Shown here one piece after another: positions 36,679-50,578 of a DNA stretch of 64,000 nucleotides. The stretch lies in assembly GCA_027625915.1 (NCBI GenBank), contig JANTQA010000029.1, positions 186,001 to 250,000 of the forward strand, given 5' to 3'. This DNA is from Anaeramoeba flamelloides. Its lineage: Eukaryota > Metamonada > Anaeramoebidae. The notes below the pieces were generated by a model. The model had not been told where the DNA came from. It saw only the letters and a list, made by a program, of their open reading frames with translations, and did no database searches. Both the position numbers and the translations under genes were made by a program. Each line of letters opens with the position of its first letter. The first letter of the stretch is position 1.

Positions 36679-38197
36679 TATAAGATTGATATTTAAAAAA
36701 ATATTATAAATTAAACTACAACCTAAAAAAAGCGAATACCCTTTTTGAAATGGATATAATGATTTTATTTAACATTGAACTTCCACCGAAAAAAGTTAAC
36801 AAGATGATTTTTTTGTTTCTAATTATAATGATTTTTAAAACTAGACATAGTTCCAATTTTTTAAATTTTATTTAGATTTTCCATTTTTTAGTTTTGGTCT
36901 TGACTTTTTTTTTTCTAAAAAAAAAATGAATTTGAAAAAAAAATAAAAAAAATTAAACAAAAAATTAGTGAAATGAATAAGAAAAACAACAAAAAAAGAA
37001 AAAACATAGAAAAATTTGAAGAAATTGAAAAAAATAGAATTTTTGCTAACATTGAAAATATAATTTGAAAATATTAAGGAATAAAATATCAAAACTATTT
37101 CCAATAGCATGATAAAGCCAGTCAACATACTTGAAAATAGTCAAGTTGAATTTTCAACTTATTGTTAATATATGTAAAAATAATTGAAAAAATAATTTCT
37201 TAAATAATTATTATATAAAATTGAATGATTTAAATACAAATCCACATATAGTACAAATTTCAGAAAGATATTTTTCTAATTTGGTGTATAAATATTAGTG
37301 GTTATTTTTATTTTATTTGTCTCAAAATGTGGATTTTTCCTAAAAAAAAAAAAAAAAAAACAATTGAACAAATACCCACAAGATTATTTTTAGAAATTAT
37401 TTTTTTAATATTGGAAAATTATTTTTCACTTACTGAAAATATTTTTAAAATGAAATAAAATTTGAAAAAAAAAAAAAAAAGAATAGAAATTTAAGAGTCT
37501 TTGGTTCTTAATGTTGATTATTATCACCTTAAATCTTGTAAATTATTAAAATAAAATGATAATTACATTGGGAGGTTCTAAATATTGGACTTTAAATATC
37601 ACCAGACTTATTTTTTGATATATACCCTTAGATTTAGAAAAAGTTCACAATAAAAAAAAAAATCTAAATAACAAATTTTTAATTGAGATACATCACTCAA
37701 AATCCAATAACCCTTTGTTAAATAATATTTATCATAGTTTTCAAGTTACTAGAATTTATAAAATTTACCCACTTTTGTTTTATTGGAAATATACACTCCT
37801 TATTAATAAATAGATCATAAATCTAACAACTCAAGCTTAAAATCTTTAAATATATTATTTTCTAAGAAAAAATTGGGATTTTACTTCTCTTAAGTAAGAC
37901 TGAAAAATTTACCAATATTACAAATATTAATTTGACAACATTGTCGAAAAAAGGTTTTTAGAGTTTCATCGAATTTTTAAATTTCAAAACCAAAACACCA
38001 TTCACTGTTCTATTTGTAAAAAGAACCAAAGCAAATCAGAGTTGAATTTTTAATTGTTCAATTTTTTGGAATTTTTTTTTTTTTTTGAAAAATTTTTTGA
38101 TTTGCTGAAATAGGTTTCTGAACGGAGTAAGATGTTTATACAGATGATTGGAATAAATCAAAGAACAAACCAAAATAATAGGATCAAAATATATGTA
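36679..38197. other. Intergenic DNA
   Basis: 1.5 kb A/T-rich stretch without recognisable genes or repeats. Confidence 0.5.
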
Positions 38198-38899
38198 AAC
38201 TCTGTTTCAGTCAAAGGGGCCCAAGGTTTTTTTTCAAATATCAATTATTTTATATAATTGACCTTTGAAGAACAAATAAGAAACAAAGAGAATAATACAC
38301 CTCAAAGAAATGTTGATACATGTCTGAGAGAAAACAAATTAATCAATAAATTTTCTTAAAATATGAAAAACTCAAATTCTTAGGGACCTATTGAGAAAAA
38401 CAAGGATGTTCGTTTTGAACTTCTACTGGTATTTGAATAATAAATATGAAACATTTTTCACTTCATTTTCCATACTTTTCTTATAGAAATTAAGCCCCCA
38501 AACAAAGTTTGTTGGTATTTGTGGTCTCTATTTGAAAAAGGAAATGAAAATGAAGTGAGAATTTTTGAAATTTATTAAACAAATATCAAGATCAAAGATC
38601 GAATTGAATTGCAATAGAAACCAATAGATTTCTCAACAATCTTTACATGGTTTCAATGACATTAGAATAACACATTTTTACCAAGTGACTATTGATCTTG
38701 TAATAAAAAATTTTTTGCAAATGAACGACCGTTTTAAAAAAAATATCGAAAAAAAAAAACAAAAATGTATAGAAATGTGAAAAAATGATTTCAATTTTGA
38801 AAATTTCTAAAATAAAGTTTTTCTTCTAATATCGATGCAAATCCTTTAAACACATGTATTATACTATTACAACTGGGCCCCTTTGACTGAAAAATGGTT
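38198..38899. mobile_element. MITE family C, copy C1
   Basis: 702 bases flanked by TA (38196-38197 and 38900-38901). Termini AACTCTGTTTCAGTC and AACCATTTTTCAGTC, both followed by AAAGGGGCCCA. The GGGGCCC core is striking against the A/T background. The interior is A/T-rich, non-coding and partly different from C2 and C3. Confidence 0.8.
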
Positions 38900-40922
38900 T
38901 ATTTATATTAAATAATTATTCTCTTTTAGAAGACCAAACACGAAAGATCACATTTCCAAATAAATTTATTGAAATCTTGAAAAATTAAAATCCACTCTAA
39001 GTCTATTTTTGAAGATTTGTTTCTTCTTTATCTTCTTAATATAACTCAATATAAACCAGTTATTACCTTTGAATTTCTTAAAAATTTGCTATTTATGATT
39101 ATTTATGAAAACATTTTTTCATATTTTTTTTTTTTGTAAAATTCAATTTCAAATATTTTTTATCAAACAAAAAAATAAAAATAACGAATATTCCAAACAT
39201 TTAAAAGAAAAATTCGAATTATTGGTATCAACAAATACCTAGAAAAAGCCTAGCCCAAATAAAAAAAAATCGAGTAACAAAAAAAAATTGATTCATAATT
39301 ATTTTTAGTTCCCATTGACAAGGGGAATAAATAATTACCAAAATCAAATGAATTCGTCCAATAAATCTTTATTACTGAAGAAGATTTTAAACAATAAATT
39401 ATTTTCTGAATTAAAACCAAAATAGATGAATGAAATAAAAATCATAATTTAAATTTATTTTGAGAGATCTCTAGAAATAATAAGTAATTAGCTAATCAAA
39501 AATTATTTCAAACAAAAGTTTTTTCATATTCAGAATTAAAAATAACAACTAAATCAAGAAGAAGTAATTATATTGAAATGTTACAGATAATATCAACAAA
39601 TAAATGTTTTTCTAATTTATTTTTTCATAATCAATTTTTTTCATTTATTTGAATTATATTTTTTAATTGTATCTGTAAATTTATTATATTATGATATCCG
39701 AAACACTCAAATTTATTAAAATATTAATTTATTTGGTTAAAGAAATGATTTGAATAATTGTCTTTTTTTGAAACCGTGGAAATAGAAATTTGTAACATGC
39801 ACTTAAATCCTTAAAATAAAAACAACCAATTAAGGAATCTTTCATGATCAAAATTTTTGATTGAGTTTTCTCCTGTTCGGAAACAATTTATTTCTTATTT
39901 TTAACTTAAGAAAAGATGAATATTTTCTGCAATTTTCTTATCTTTAATGAGTTGGTCATTAAAGTATGGATTTTTTTCAAGCCAAACGAAGTTATTCTCT
40001 CATTTAAAAATTATAATGTTTGTAAATTTTGTAATAACCCCTTACATCTTTGAAATATTTCAAAATTAAATCAACAATTAAAGAGACGTGTTGTTAAAAC
40101 GGTTGTTTATTAATAGTTTATAATATTATTGATATTGTTACACTCTTAGAAGATTTAGTTTCTTTTGATTTCTTTAACTGCCTAAAAATGCTATGGATTT
40201 TTAAAAAGTTTTTTGATTTGAAAAAATACTTTTTAAATCGAATTTTAGTTAAATAAAAAACTCTAAACTATTTCTATTGAATTTAAATTGACTTAGTACA
40301 TATAAATAAGAATTATTTCAGATATTTAAGAATAAAAATTATTGGATGTTTTTGGTGATTTACAAATGGGATTATTTTTATAATTAAACACATTTAATTA
40401 ATATTTGAAAAGACTAATAGTTCTGTCATTTTTTTCTTATAATACGAGTAGTGTCTGGGATAATAAAAAAAAATATAAAAAAATATTAAAAATGGTTCAT
40501 TATAGAAGAATTTCCAAAAAAATCAAAGCTGATACAATGAAAGTGAAAAGAAACACGATTCCTTTTTTTTTTCCAAACAAAGAAAATATGTAAATATTCT
40601 TTACAATCAAATCAATTACATGTGTAATTATAAAAAAGATGATTTAATTTGTCTGTAAAATGCCCAAAATAAGCTATTTTTCAAGGATTTTGACTTACTT
40701 TAGAATGTTAATACTTTTTTATGAATTCCATCAAGTAAAACCAAATTTCTCCAAGTTTTAATGAAAAGTTCTATAATGGAAAATTTATTTTTTCAATCAA
40801 AATCAATACTTTCCAACATATAAAATATAAAAATATGAGATACAATTTTCAAGCATTCACTTAATTGTTTAATAATCTTAATTTTTTCTGGTTATTTTTA
40901 TTGCTCAAATTAATTGTATATA
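38900..40922. other. Intergenic DNA
   Basis: 2 kb A/T-rich stretch. Short low-complexity open frames only; no gene supported. Confidence 0.5.
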
Positions 40923-41456
40923 AACTCTTTTTCAGTCAAAGAGGTCCAATTTTATTGAGGGAATAGGGCAAATTCTATGAGTTTAATTCATTATTTTTTT
41001 CAAACTAAAATTTCAATTTTTAGATCAAAATCATTTTTTCTCATTTTAGCTTTTTATTTTTTTTTCTTTTTTTTCTTTTCCTTTTTTTTCATTAATAAAA
41101 AAGAAAATTTGAAAAAGAAAATGTTTAAAACTCCAAATTAAAATTAAGAAAAGTGAGCATTTGTATATTCTTTTAAAACTCATATATTTACAAGTAAAAA
41201 ATCCCATTGTCAACAAAATTAATTTCCTAAATAAATTGAGAGGTTTGCACCAGACGTTCCAATGAAAGTGCCCAAAAATTTTTTTTAATATTTGTTTTTT
41301 TTTGAAATTTATGGTTTGCTCAGTTTTTATTTTATGATTATAGACCCTAATACGAAGTTTATTATTTCTCGTATTTCTAAACAATCCAAGTTTGTTTGAT
41401 TTTCAAATATATTAATTTTTCATTTAAGGCTTTTCCCCTTTGAGTGAAATGGATTT
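40923..41456 (+). mobile_element. MITE family C, copy C2
   Basis: 534 bases flanked by TA (40921-40922 and 41457-41458). Left terminus AACTCTTTTTCAGTC then AAAGAGGTCC; right terminus, read inward, AAATCCATTTCACTC then AAAGGGG. It aligns with C3 over most of its length. The minus-strand open frame inside it is not gene-like. Confidence 0.8.
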
Positions 41457-41818
41457 TATAATAGATTGCTCTATAAATATAACGTTATAAATGTTGTATA
41501 AAAAAATAAAAAAAATCATAATAATATTATGTTATTTTTAATCAATAAATAATTTTATTTATAAATTAAAATTTTAATGTTTGAGAATAATCATATAAAA
41601 TAATAATAATTATTTCTATATATACATACATACATACATACATACATATTTATATATAAAAGAATCAAAGTAAAAAAAATATTGGACATTAAAGAAAAAA
41701 AAAAAATAGTAATAATAAAAAAACCCCTTTTAAAATTGTTTAGCTAAAGTTATAAAAAAATGAATCAAAATAAAAAAAATTCTTTTTTCAAAATATTCAA
41801 CCAAAAACAATAAAAATA
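41457..41818. other. 3' flank of the coiled-coil gene
   Basis: A/T-rich, with an (ATAC)n run at 41623-41647. Presumed 3' UTR of the minus-strand gene. Confidence 0.5.
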
Positions 41819-44800
41819 TTATTTATCTATATCCATTTTTTTAACTATGTCTTTAATCTCTCTAAACTTCTCATAAAAGATATTTAAAAGACTAGTATCA
41901 TCCAGGGAATACATTAATTTTTCTTGTTCTGATTGTATAATAAAGTACCCATTAGATTTACTAAGCTTGTCATTATATACAAGTTGCATTTGCGACTTGC
42001 CGATATCGAATTTTGTTACCGGCGTTTTACCATTTATTGGGTATTCCAAAAACCATCTACTAACCAAAATGATTAATTTTTTTAAAGTTTTGCCTTTCCT
42101 TTTCTTAAAGATCTTTTTTTTAGGATCCCAATCTCTGACTACTGCACCTTCTGTTTGTAATACAATATTTTGAATTTCGTTAATTCGAAATGATCGTATT
42201 TCTTGTATCTCGATGTTATTGGAACTAAATTTACCATTCAAATGCTCATTTAGGGCAGTCAATTTATTGATCATGAGATGCAAGTTTTTATTTTCCTTTT
42301 CAATTTTTCTCAATTTTTTATTATTTTGATTATTTTCTTCAGATCTTTTTAATTTTTTTTTCAATGTTTTCATTTTGTTAGTGTACCTCTCAATTTCATT
42401 GTTTAAATCCCCTATTTGCCTCTTCAAGGTATTAGTAATTTTCAAGTTATTTTCATGTTCCAATTTTAATGTCTTATATTCGTTTTTTTCAATAGATTCT
42501 TTATTTTTTGATTTTTTCTTTTTATCTTCTTTTGTTCCCTTTGTTGCCCCCTTTTTCCTTTTTCCTTTTGTTCCCTTTCCTCCCTCCTTCTTTTTTTGCC
42601 CCCTTTCCCCCTTCGTTCCCCCCTCTTCGTTTTCTTCGGAATCCGAACTATTCTCTTTCTGTTTTTCTTCATCGGGGTTGGAGCTGGATCTGTTACTGTT
42701 AGAATCTGAACTAGAGCTGGAACCAGAATCATCATCATCATTTTCATCGTCATCAGAATTTATTGATTTTGAAATTTTATTTTGCAATACAGTATTTTGT
42801 TTCTTCATTTGTGCGCATTTCATAGCAAACATATCACGTTCATTTTGAATTTGCTGTATTTGCGTGGCTAGATCATTAGTTTCTGCTACTTCATTATATT
42901 TTTTTTCAATTCTATTTTTTTCTTCAGTCAAATCATGTAAATCATTATCTAAATTTTTCATTTGTTTCTTTAATTCCTCGATTACTTTATCCTTTTCTTT
43001 TTTTTCAATTCCAATTTGTTTAATTTTTTTTTCATAGTCTTCCTTGATTAAATTCAATTCCTTTGTCTGTCTTTCGTTTTCCAGTTCATCTTCATCTTCA
43101 AAGTCCAATTCTTCTTCTTTATTTTGGAAGTTTTGAATCGCCTCCTCGAGTTCGTTTATTCTATCCACTGCCCGAACTAATCTATGTGTGATGTTTTCCT
43201 TTTCCAAGATGATCTGTTCAAATTGCACGGCCTCATCTTCTTGGTTTTTCTTTAATTTTGTTGAATGTAAAGAGATGTCTTGTAATTTGATCGACAGCTC
43301 ATTATTGGCCTGTGTTAATTTGGTTTTTTTTTTATTTAAATTATCGATTTTTTTCTTTAATGATTCAATTTTGTTGTTTAATTCCAATTTTTCCTTTTCA
43401 ATTAATTCATATTTTTCTTTTAAATTTTTATTTAATTTTTTCGAATTTTCCAATTTTTTACTTTTCTTGGCATATTTCTTTTTCAGTTCCTTTGTAGTGT
43501 CATGATTTTTTTTATTTATTTTTTTATTCATATTTTCTAACTCTTCAATACCATTTTCCAATTCAACATTTTTTTGTCTAAAATCATTACAAATGGTTTC
43601 CTTTTCTAATAGAGCTTTTTTGTGTTTCTTGATATTTTTATTTAAAGTTTTGATTTTTTTGATTTTGCTTTTGATAATGGCATCAATAATTTTTTCATTT
43701 TCATGTATATTTCCATTTTGCTCACTATTTTCTTCATTTTTTAGTTTTTTAGATTTTGATTCAGAATCCGAAATTGAGCTTAAGCTTGAGCCCGTTTCAT
43801 TTTTATCATCATCATCATCATCATCATCATTGTCATTATCTGAGTTTTCAAATTTAGATTGCAAGCTTTTTAAATAATTATTAAAAGTATTGGATTGTTC
43901 AATTTTCTTTTCATTAATTTCATTAATTTCATTTAAATTTCTGATCTTTTGTTCAAGAGTGGTCTTTTCTCTTTCAAGCTGATGAACTTGCTGTTGTAAA
44001 TTTTCCCCCTTTTCAGATTGATCGCTTTTGGCTTCAGATAATTGTTTGTTTTGTTCAAATAACTGTTTATTGTTTTCTTTTAATTCAACTATTTCTTGTT
44101 GCAATTCCTTCATTTTGTTTTCGTGTTCTACTTTATTTTTATTTAAAGTCTTTTTTGATTCATTATATTTTTTTTTTTTTTTTTGAATTTTTTGATTCAT
44201 CAAATTCTTTTCATTTTTTAATTCACTATTAATTTTTTCAATTTCATTGATTTTTTCATTTAATAATCCTTTCCGATTTTCTAATTTCTTTTTCATTTCT
44301 TCAACTTCCTTTTTATGCAAATCTAATTTCTCTTTCAACTGTTTGTTTAATTTTTCATTCTCTCTTTCATTCTTTTGATATTTCTTGATTTTTTGTTTTT
44401 TTTTCTCAATTTTGCCATTTAATTCCTTTTCATTTTCTTTAATTTTCTTTTCCAAATTTAATATTTTTTCATTGTTTAAATTGTTTTGGTTTTTATTTTT
44501 TTCAATGAATTCATTTAATTCCTTTGTTTTGGAATTTAATTCAAATAAATTATTTTCATTTTCCTGTTTAATTTTTTCATTGACATTTTTATAATTTTTT
44601 TTTTTTTTTCCATTTCTCTTTTTTATTTTCCAATTCTTTTTCAATTTTTTCATATTCTTGTTTTAATTCTTTATTTATTTTCTCATTCTCTCTAATTAAT
44701 TCTTTATTTCCATTCTGTTCTTTTTCCAATAATTCCTTGAATTGTTTTTTCTTTTCTTTTGTCTTTTTCATTTTTTCTTCAAATTCTTCGATTTTATTTT

Positions 44801-46133
44801 TCTTTTCAAAAATTGCAGAATCTTTTTTTTCTAGTTTCCTTGAATCTTTTTCTCTCTTTTTTTCATACTCTTGTACATTCTCTATAATTTTTTCCCTTAA
44901 TTCCTTGATTGTTTTTTCCAGGCCAATCACATTCTTTCTTTCATTTTCTAATTTGTCTTCAAACTCATTTTTTTGTTCTTTTAATTCTTGCAATTGGTAA
45001 TTCAATTCCTCTGATTTGACATTTTCTTTTTCTTCTTCTGTTTGCTGCCTTTCTTGGTTTTTTAATTGTTCCTTTAACCTGTTGATCACCTTTGTTGATT
45101 CAGAGATTTTTTCTTCATTTAAATTAATTTTGGAATTCAAGGTCTTGATTTGTTCCTCTTGCTCTGCGCTCGTTTGTTCCTTTAATAAATTCTCTGACTC
45201 ATACTTTCTGATTTTGTTTTCATGCTCTCTTTGCATTTCAGTTATTTTATTTTCCAATTCCCGCTTCAGATCTCTTTCTTCCTTTTGTTGTTCTTCCTTC
45301 TCGTTTAATTGGCTTTTGAGTTTCTCGTTTTCCTTCTCCAAATTCCCCATCTTCGTTTGTGTCTCCTCTTCAAACTTCCCAAGTTGCTCACCAAGCGCGG
45401 TGATCTGCTTGCGGTGCGTCTTTTCATTCTCGTCCTTGCTACTATTGTCTGTGCTTTTTTCAATAATCAAATTCTTTTCTTTTAATTGCTTTTCTTGACG
45501 TGAAACAGCCATCCGAAGTGTCCTGATTTCGTCAAATTGGATAGACAGATCGTTACCTCTTTTTCTTGATTTTCTTTTATATTTTCTCAATTTTTTTAGT
45601 GCTTCTTGTAAGCTTTGCTCTTGATCGGTTTGTTTCTCTTTTTTTTTTTTTTTTTTTTTGGTTTTTTCGCTTTCATCTTGGTCTTCTTCCACATGATCTT
45701 CTACTTCTTCTTTGTTTTCTTGTTTGTCTTCTTGTTCCTCTTTTTTCTCTTTTTCTTTTAATTTTTTGTCTTTTTTCTTTTTAGATTCGTCTGATTCACT
45801 ACCAGAGCTTGAGCTTGAGCTGCTGCTGCTGCTGCTACTACTTGACGAAACAGCACCAATATCCTGATTATCATTTTTTTCAACATATTCAAAAGATTTC
45901 AGTTTTAGCTGGGACTCCTGTAACGCTTTCTGTGCTTGAATTTTTTCTTTCCAAAGTGTCTCTTTTTCTTTTTCCATTTTGATAATTATTTGTTCCATTG
46001 ACTCTAATTCCTTTTTTGTTTGGTTCAATTCATTTTTTAAAACAGAAATAAATGACCGCGGTTTGTTGTTCTTTTTTGTTAAATTCTGTGATTTAGATTC
46101 GAACAACTGTGTGAGCCGATTTACTCTTGTCAT
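41819..46133 (-). CDS. Giant coiled-coil protein with C-terminal globular domain
   Basis: Two overlapping minus-strand frames (46133-44589 and 44653-41819) read as one protein of about 1,437 residues if the A15 run (44595-44609 on the plus strand) were one base shorter. An N-terminal head (about 1-40, RVNRLTQLFESKS) is followed by a first coiled coil. After that come a Ser run with an acidic tail (about 95-115), a Lys/Glu-rich spacer, and roughly 1,000 residues of heptad-like Glu/Lys/Leu/Asn coiled coil broken by Asp/Ser patches. The last 125 residues are not coiled coil: they contain RWFLEYP, GKSQMQLVYNDK and GYFIIQS, ending in a helix, a pattern reminiscent of a PH-like fold. Length and form suggest a tether or scaffold such as a golgin, but no family can be named. 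Confidence 0.75.
44595..44609. other. T15 run at an apparent frameshift
   Basis: On the minus strand the upstream frame runs KWKKKKK then stops just after this run, while the coiled coil continues in another frame. Removing one base, or adding two, restores one long frame. Most simply a homopolymer length error in the assembly. Confidence 0.65.
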
Positions 46134-48247
46134 ATTTTTTTTAAGATCTAAAATAAAGAAGAAAAAATTTTTGATAGAAAATTTGAAACAAAAAGAAAAA
46201 AGTTAAAAAGTAAAGAAAAGGGAGAAAAAATAAATTTTTTTTGGTTTTTTAGGTTTTGTTTGTTTACAAAGTAAAAGTTTATTCAACTAAATTGGTCTTT
46301 TAAATTTGATAGGAAAAATTAATTTGTATTTTTTTCAGAAAATTATCTTTTACAATTTGCAAGATGATCTGTTGATTGGTACTGTCTATTTTGGAAAAAA
46401 TACTAATTGGTGGGTATTTAAAAAGGTTTTGGTATCATACCCATACTTCTCATTGGTGAGAGTCTACTTCTTTTTGATTTTACTTTTTTAAATCTATAAA
46501 AAATTGAAGACCCATTAACGAAAATTCACTTTGAAAGAATTACCTAAATTACAACAAGAATGAATCAATACTTTCTTGGTGTGTCGTAAACCCCATGTTG
46601 ATTACATTTTTTGATGTTTTTAGACTTGTTTGTTTACTCACATTTGATATTTAAATAATGTAAATTTTTGTTTATTTTCCTTTTTCCCGTTTTGAAATAT
46701 TCCTGTCATTTTGAATTGGCAAATGATTAAAAAAATATTTCAAAAAAAAAAGAATAAAAGACTAATTAAATAAAAAGAAGTGAAGTAATTTCAATTGTAA
46801 AAACAGTGAAAAGTAATTTAAATAGAATAAAAGAGTTGAACATTAACATAAAAAACAATAAGGAAAAAAATGATTATTAAGGTCTTGGCATGTTATTGAA
46901 ATTCGAAGTATAATGTGTTCTAATCGGGTACCTAGAAGCGGTAATTATACCAAATAGTTTTTCGTCAAGATCTAAGAGGTAAAAAATAACACATTTTTAC
47001 TAGATTTATTAGTACTTGTTTCTCGAAATGAAAAAGAAGTTTGGAAAAAATTAGAATTTTGAGAAAATTTCCCTCTAGATCATTTTTTAAAACCCTTGCG
47101 CCCTGTTGAGAAGTTTCTATGTTTATTTTACGTTGTGAGGTTAAGCCGAGAGTGTTTAAAAAAAATACATAAATGGTTAAAAAGGAAAGGTTTGGAAATT
47201 TTTTATGACTATTTCTTTGTTATTTACAAACAAAGATAGTTTTTAAAAAAGGAAAGGTGAATGAGCTTGGTATTCTAAATAACAAACCAAAATTCACCCA
47301 CACAAAATATTGTGACTTTTATCAAACTATAAGCGTTTTCAAACTTTCAAACACTTTCCAACACTTTTAAAGGGTGATATACATTGTAAAAATAAAAAGT
47401 TTTATAAAATTCATGAGATATTCTTTAGTTGGCCATTTCCAAAAAAAGAAAGATCATTTTTTTTTACTTTCTTCTGACACAATATTTTTAAACAAACAAA
47501 AACTGATTAAATCTGCCAATTTTATCCCCAGCATATTTTTTCATGCAAAATACTTCAAAAAATTTACCAGAACCACCCCCAAAACCATTTTTCTTATTAC
47601 AATCAGTTGCGTTTTGAGAGAATAATTCAAATAAAACAACAAGGGTTATTTACCAAACAAATCGGAAAAATTTCGACTACATTTTCCATTTTTTTCACAC
47701 AAATAAAATTTTTCAAAAAAACTTGGTTGTAATTCAAACTCTGTATCAATTTGAAAAACAAAACGTAAGAAAATATTTTTTTTTTCATTTTTGTAGTTCA
47801 AGTGGTTGTAAAAAGAAAGTTTTGAATTATTCATTTTACAAAATATAGAAGAAAGTTATTTGGAAATTTGAGAATAATACAAAAGAAAAATATTTTACAA
47901 ATAATAATAAAACATTAAAAAAACGTAAAAAGGGATTAAAATTTTTCTTAGTTTTGAAATCAGAACCTTTTTCCATTTAATTTTGAGAACAATCAGAAAA
48001 ATATGGAAAAATATAAAACATATTAAAATTTTAGATCAGAATAAATTATGAAAGATTTTTAATAAATTGGAAACCCGTAAAAAATTGAGAGAAATACTCT
48101 CTTGGAAAAAAGAAGAAATTCTATCGATTGGTTGTTGGTCCAAGTTGTTTAATTATCAAATAAACTAGATAAATAAGGAATTATTTTGAAAATTAATTCT
48201 TCTCATTTTTGATACTTTTTCTTTTTTTTTGATTTCTTTTTTTTCTA
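46134..48247. other. Divergent intergenic region
   Basis: 2.1 kb between the start codons of the coiled-coil gene (minus) and the PUF gene (plus), so it should hold both promoters. TTTATTTTAG lies about 20 bases upstream of the coiled-coil ATG and may be a 5' UTR splice acceptor. The small open frames at 46306-46491 and 47374-47625 are not supported. Confidence 0.5.
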
Positions 48248-50541
48248 ATGTCAGAAACAAGTAAAGAAAAAAGCAAACCTTTGAAATATTCTTTTTCCCT
48301 TGGTTCAAACTCTTTCTTTCCGATAAATTCTTCACAAAAAGAAGACCCCTTCAACAATAATAGATTGGTATGAGATATTGAATAATTTTCTTTTCTTCAA
48401 GAACTTTTTCATTGAAAAACAAAATAAATGTCTTTCTTTTCTTTTCATCAAATTTAACTCAATTAAAACTTTATTTTAAAGAAATTAAGCCCACCAAGCA
48501 GTGAATTGTTTGGTTCAAATTCAAGTTTACTTATTGGTAATCTCTCACCAAAAAAAAAACCAAACCTTTCTCCGAATTTAAAATCCAAAAACACCAACAA
48601 CAAAGGTTTAAATTCAAGTAAATGCCACTTTCTCTTCTTTTCTCTTTTTTTCTTTTTATTTTTTTACAAAAAAAAATTTGTACAAAAACCTTTCCAATTT
48701 TTCTTTATTTTGAAACAACAAATCTTAATTTATCATCGTTTGCTATTTCAAATCTCACAAAAACACAAAACACAAAAAAAATTTTCTGGATGCAAATTTA
48801 TGTTTAATTACATTTTTTCAAAAAAAAAAAAAAAAAAAAAAAAAAGATCGAATCAAATTAAGTCCAATGTCAATCGACTTTTTAATTAAGGATATAAAAA
48901 AGAAAAAAGGCAATGAAAAAAAACCAATATGGAGAAACTTTCCAAGTCATTCTTCAAGTCCTGATTTTACGTCCTTGCTTTCAAAGCAGTCAAAAGAAAC
49001 AAACCTTTCATCAAAAACAAACCTGAAACCAAATTTAAATGACAACCAACCAAGTGAACTAAGTAATAAAGAGGAAAATGCCAAAGAACAACAAAAGCAA
49101 GGAAAAGGGAAAACAGGGGAAGAACAAGACAATAGCCAACAAAATAAGGAAAATGAAGAAACAAAAGAAGAAATATTCTCTTTTAAAGGTGGAAGCTTAC
49201 CAAAAAGCTCATCGTTGGGATCGCTATCATCAAAAAACCAATTAAGCAAATCGCCATTAAATTTGATGTCTTTAGATTTTAATGGAATTTCACTTGGTTC
49301 CAAATCAGAAACGGAAACAGAAACTGAAATAGAAACAGAAACAAAATCTAAAACAAAAAAAACAAAATCAAAGAATAATAATAATAATAAGAATAAGAAA
49401 CCACAGCCTATAAAAAGATCAACGTCCTTGTCATCCTTCCCAGAGAGAAGAGGAAGTTTTTCTGAACAACAAGAATTTAAACCTTCCAAATTTTCTAAAA
49501 ATGATTTTTCAGACTTTATGGTTTTTCCGAATTTTGAATTCCAATCCAAACAAATTAGCCATTCGATGAGTTTAGGGGATTTCTCAACAACTTCAAATAA
49601 TGAATTTAAAAGTGAATTCAATAAAAAAGAAAAGGATCAAGAAAAAATACAAATCCAAGGACAAGGGCAAACACAAGGACAAGGACAAGGACAAGGACAA
49701 GGACAAGGACAAGGACAAGGACAGGGAAAAGGACAAGGACAAGGACAGGTAAGAGAAATTGGTAATGACTTTAATTATGAAAACAATTTTTTTAAAAAAC
49801 GAAATGAGACATCAATTTCAAAAAGTCCAAATGATAATAATTATTCCTATTATCAACAGAGTTCATTCAATATAAATAATAATAGAAATATGGGGTATTC
49901 ATCTACCTTTGGGCCATATGTGGAAGAAAACAATTCATTTATGAAAGATAATTTATACAATAATAATAACAATAACACTTATAATAATAATTATCCAAGA
50001 AACATGAATTATTCCTATAGCCCATATGAAATGGATCCAAACTATATGTATTCGTCTCAACAGCAGCAAAGCCAACGACAGCAGCAGCAACAATATAATT
50101 CTTATTCAAGAACATATAATAACCAAAATCATTATTATCACCATGATAATATAAATAATAATAATTCATATCAGACTTACCAAAAATCTATGTCACAAAA
50201 TAGAAACCATTATGACCAATCACCGTACCCACCATTTAGGAAAATTAATAACAATAATCAGAACCCCAAAAATCAGCAACGAGCTAGATCTTTATCATTT
50301 TTAGAGGATTTAAGAAATCGAAAAAAAAATGTTAGGAATTATCTATTATATGAAGTTATGGAATATATCCCTGAACTATGTAAAGACCAATTTGGTTCTA
50401 GATTTATTCAACAAAAATTACAATACGCCACAGAAGAAGAAAAAGATGAAATTTTGAATAGAATCGAGTTTAAAGCAATTAATTTAATTAAACATGTTTT
50501 TGGTAATTATGTAATTCAGAAATTTTTCGAATTTGGTAAAT

Positions 50542-50578
<37 letters not shown>

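Noticed and set aside
44589-44653. Programmed ribosomal frameshift in the coiled-coil gene
   Set aside because: The shift lies in a plain A15 run with no slippery heptamer context or downstream structure, and similar one-base mismatches occur at homopolymers in other genes; assembly error is simpler.
42375-45784. Plus-strand Ser/Phe-rich open frames across the coiled-coil gene
   Set aside because: They are antisense readings of Lys/Glu-rich heptads and Ser runs; the minus strand has the long heptad-patterned frame.
46306-46491. Small upstream gene of the coiled-coil locus
   Set aside because: 61 codons, no homology, no splice or start context beyond chance.
48618-48866. Apparent non-canonical splice acceptor (TTAA before GTCCAATG) in the PUF gene
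   Set aside because: A canonical acceptor (A-run then G at 48846) 20 bases upstream keeps the frame through RIKLSPMSIDF, so ordinary GT-AG splicing is sufficient.
48947-49621. 224-codon minus-strand frame over the PUF gene
   Set aside because: Antisense of the low-complexity N-terminal region; Ser/Phe/Leu bias is what such antisense produces.
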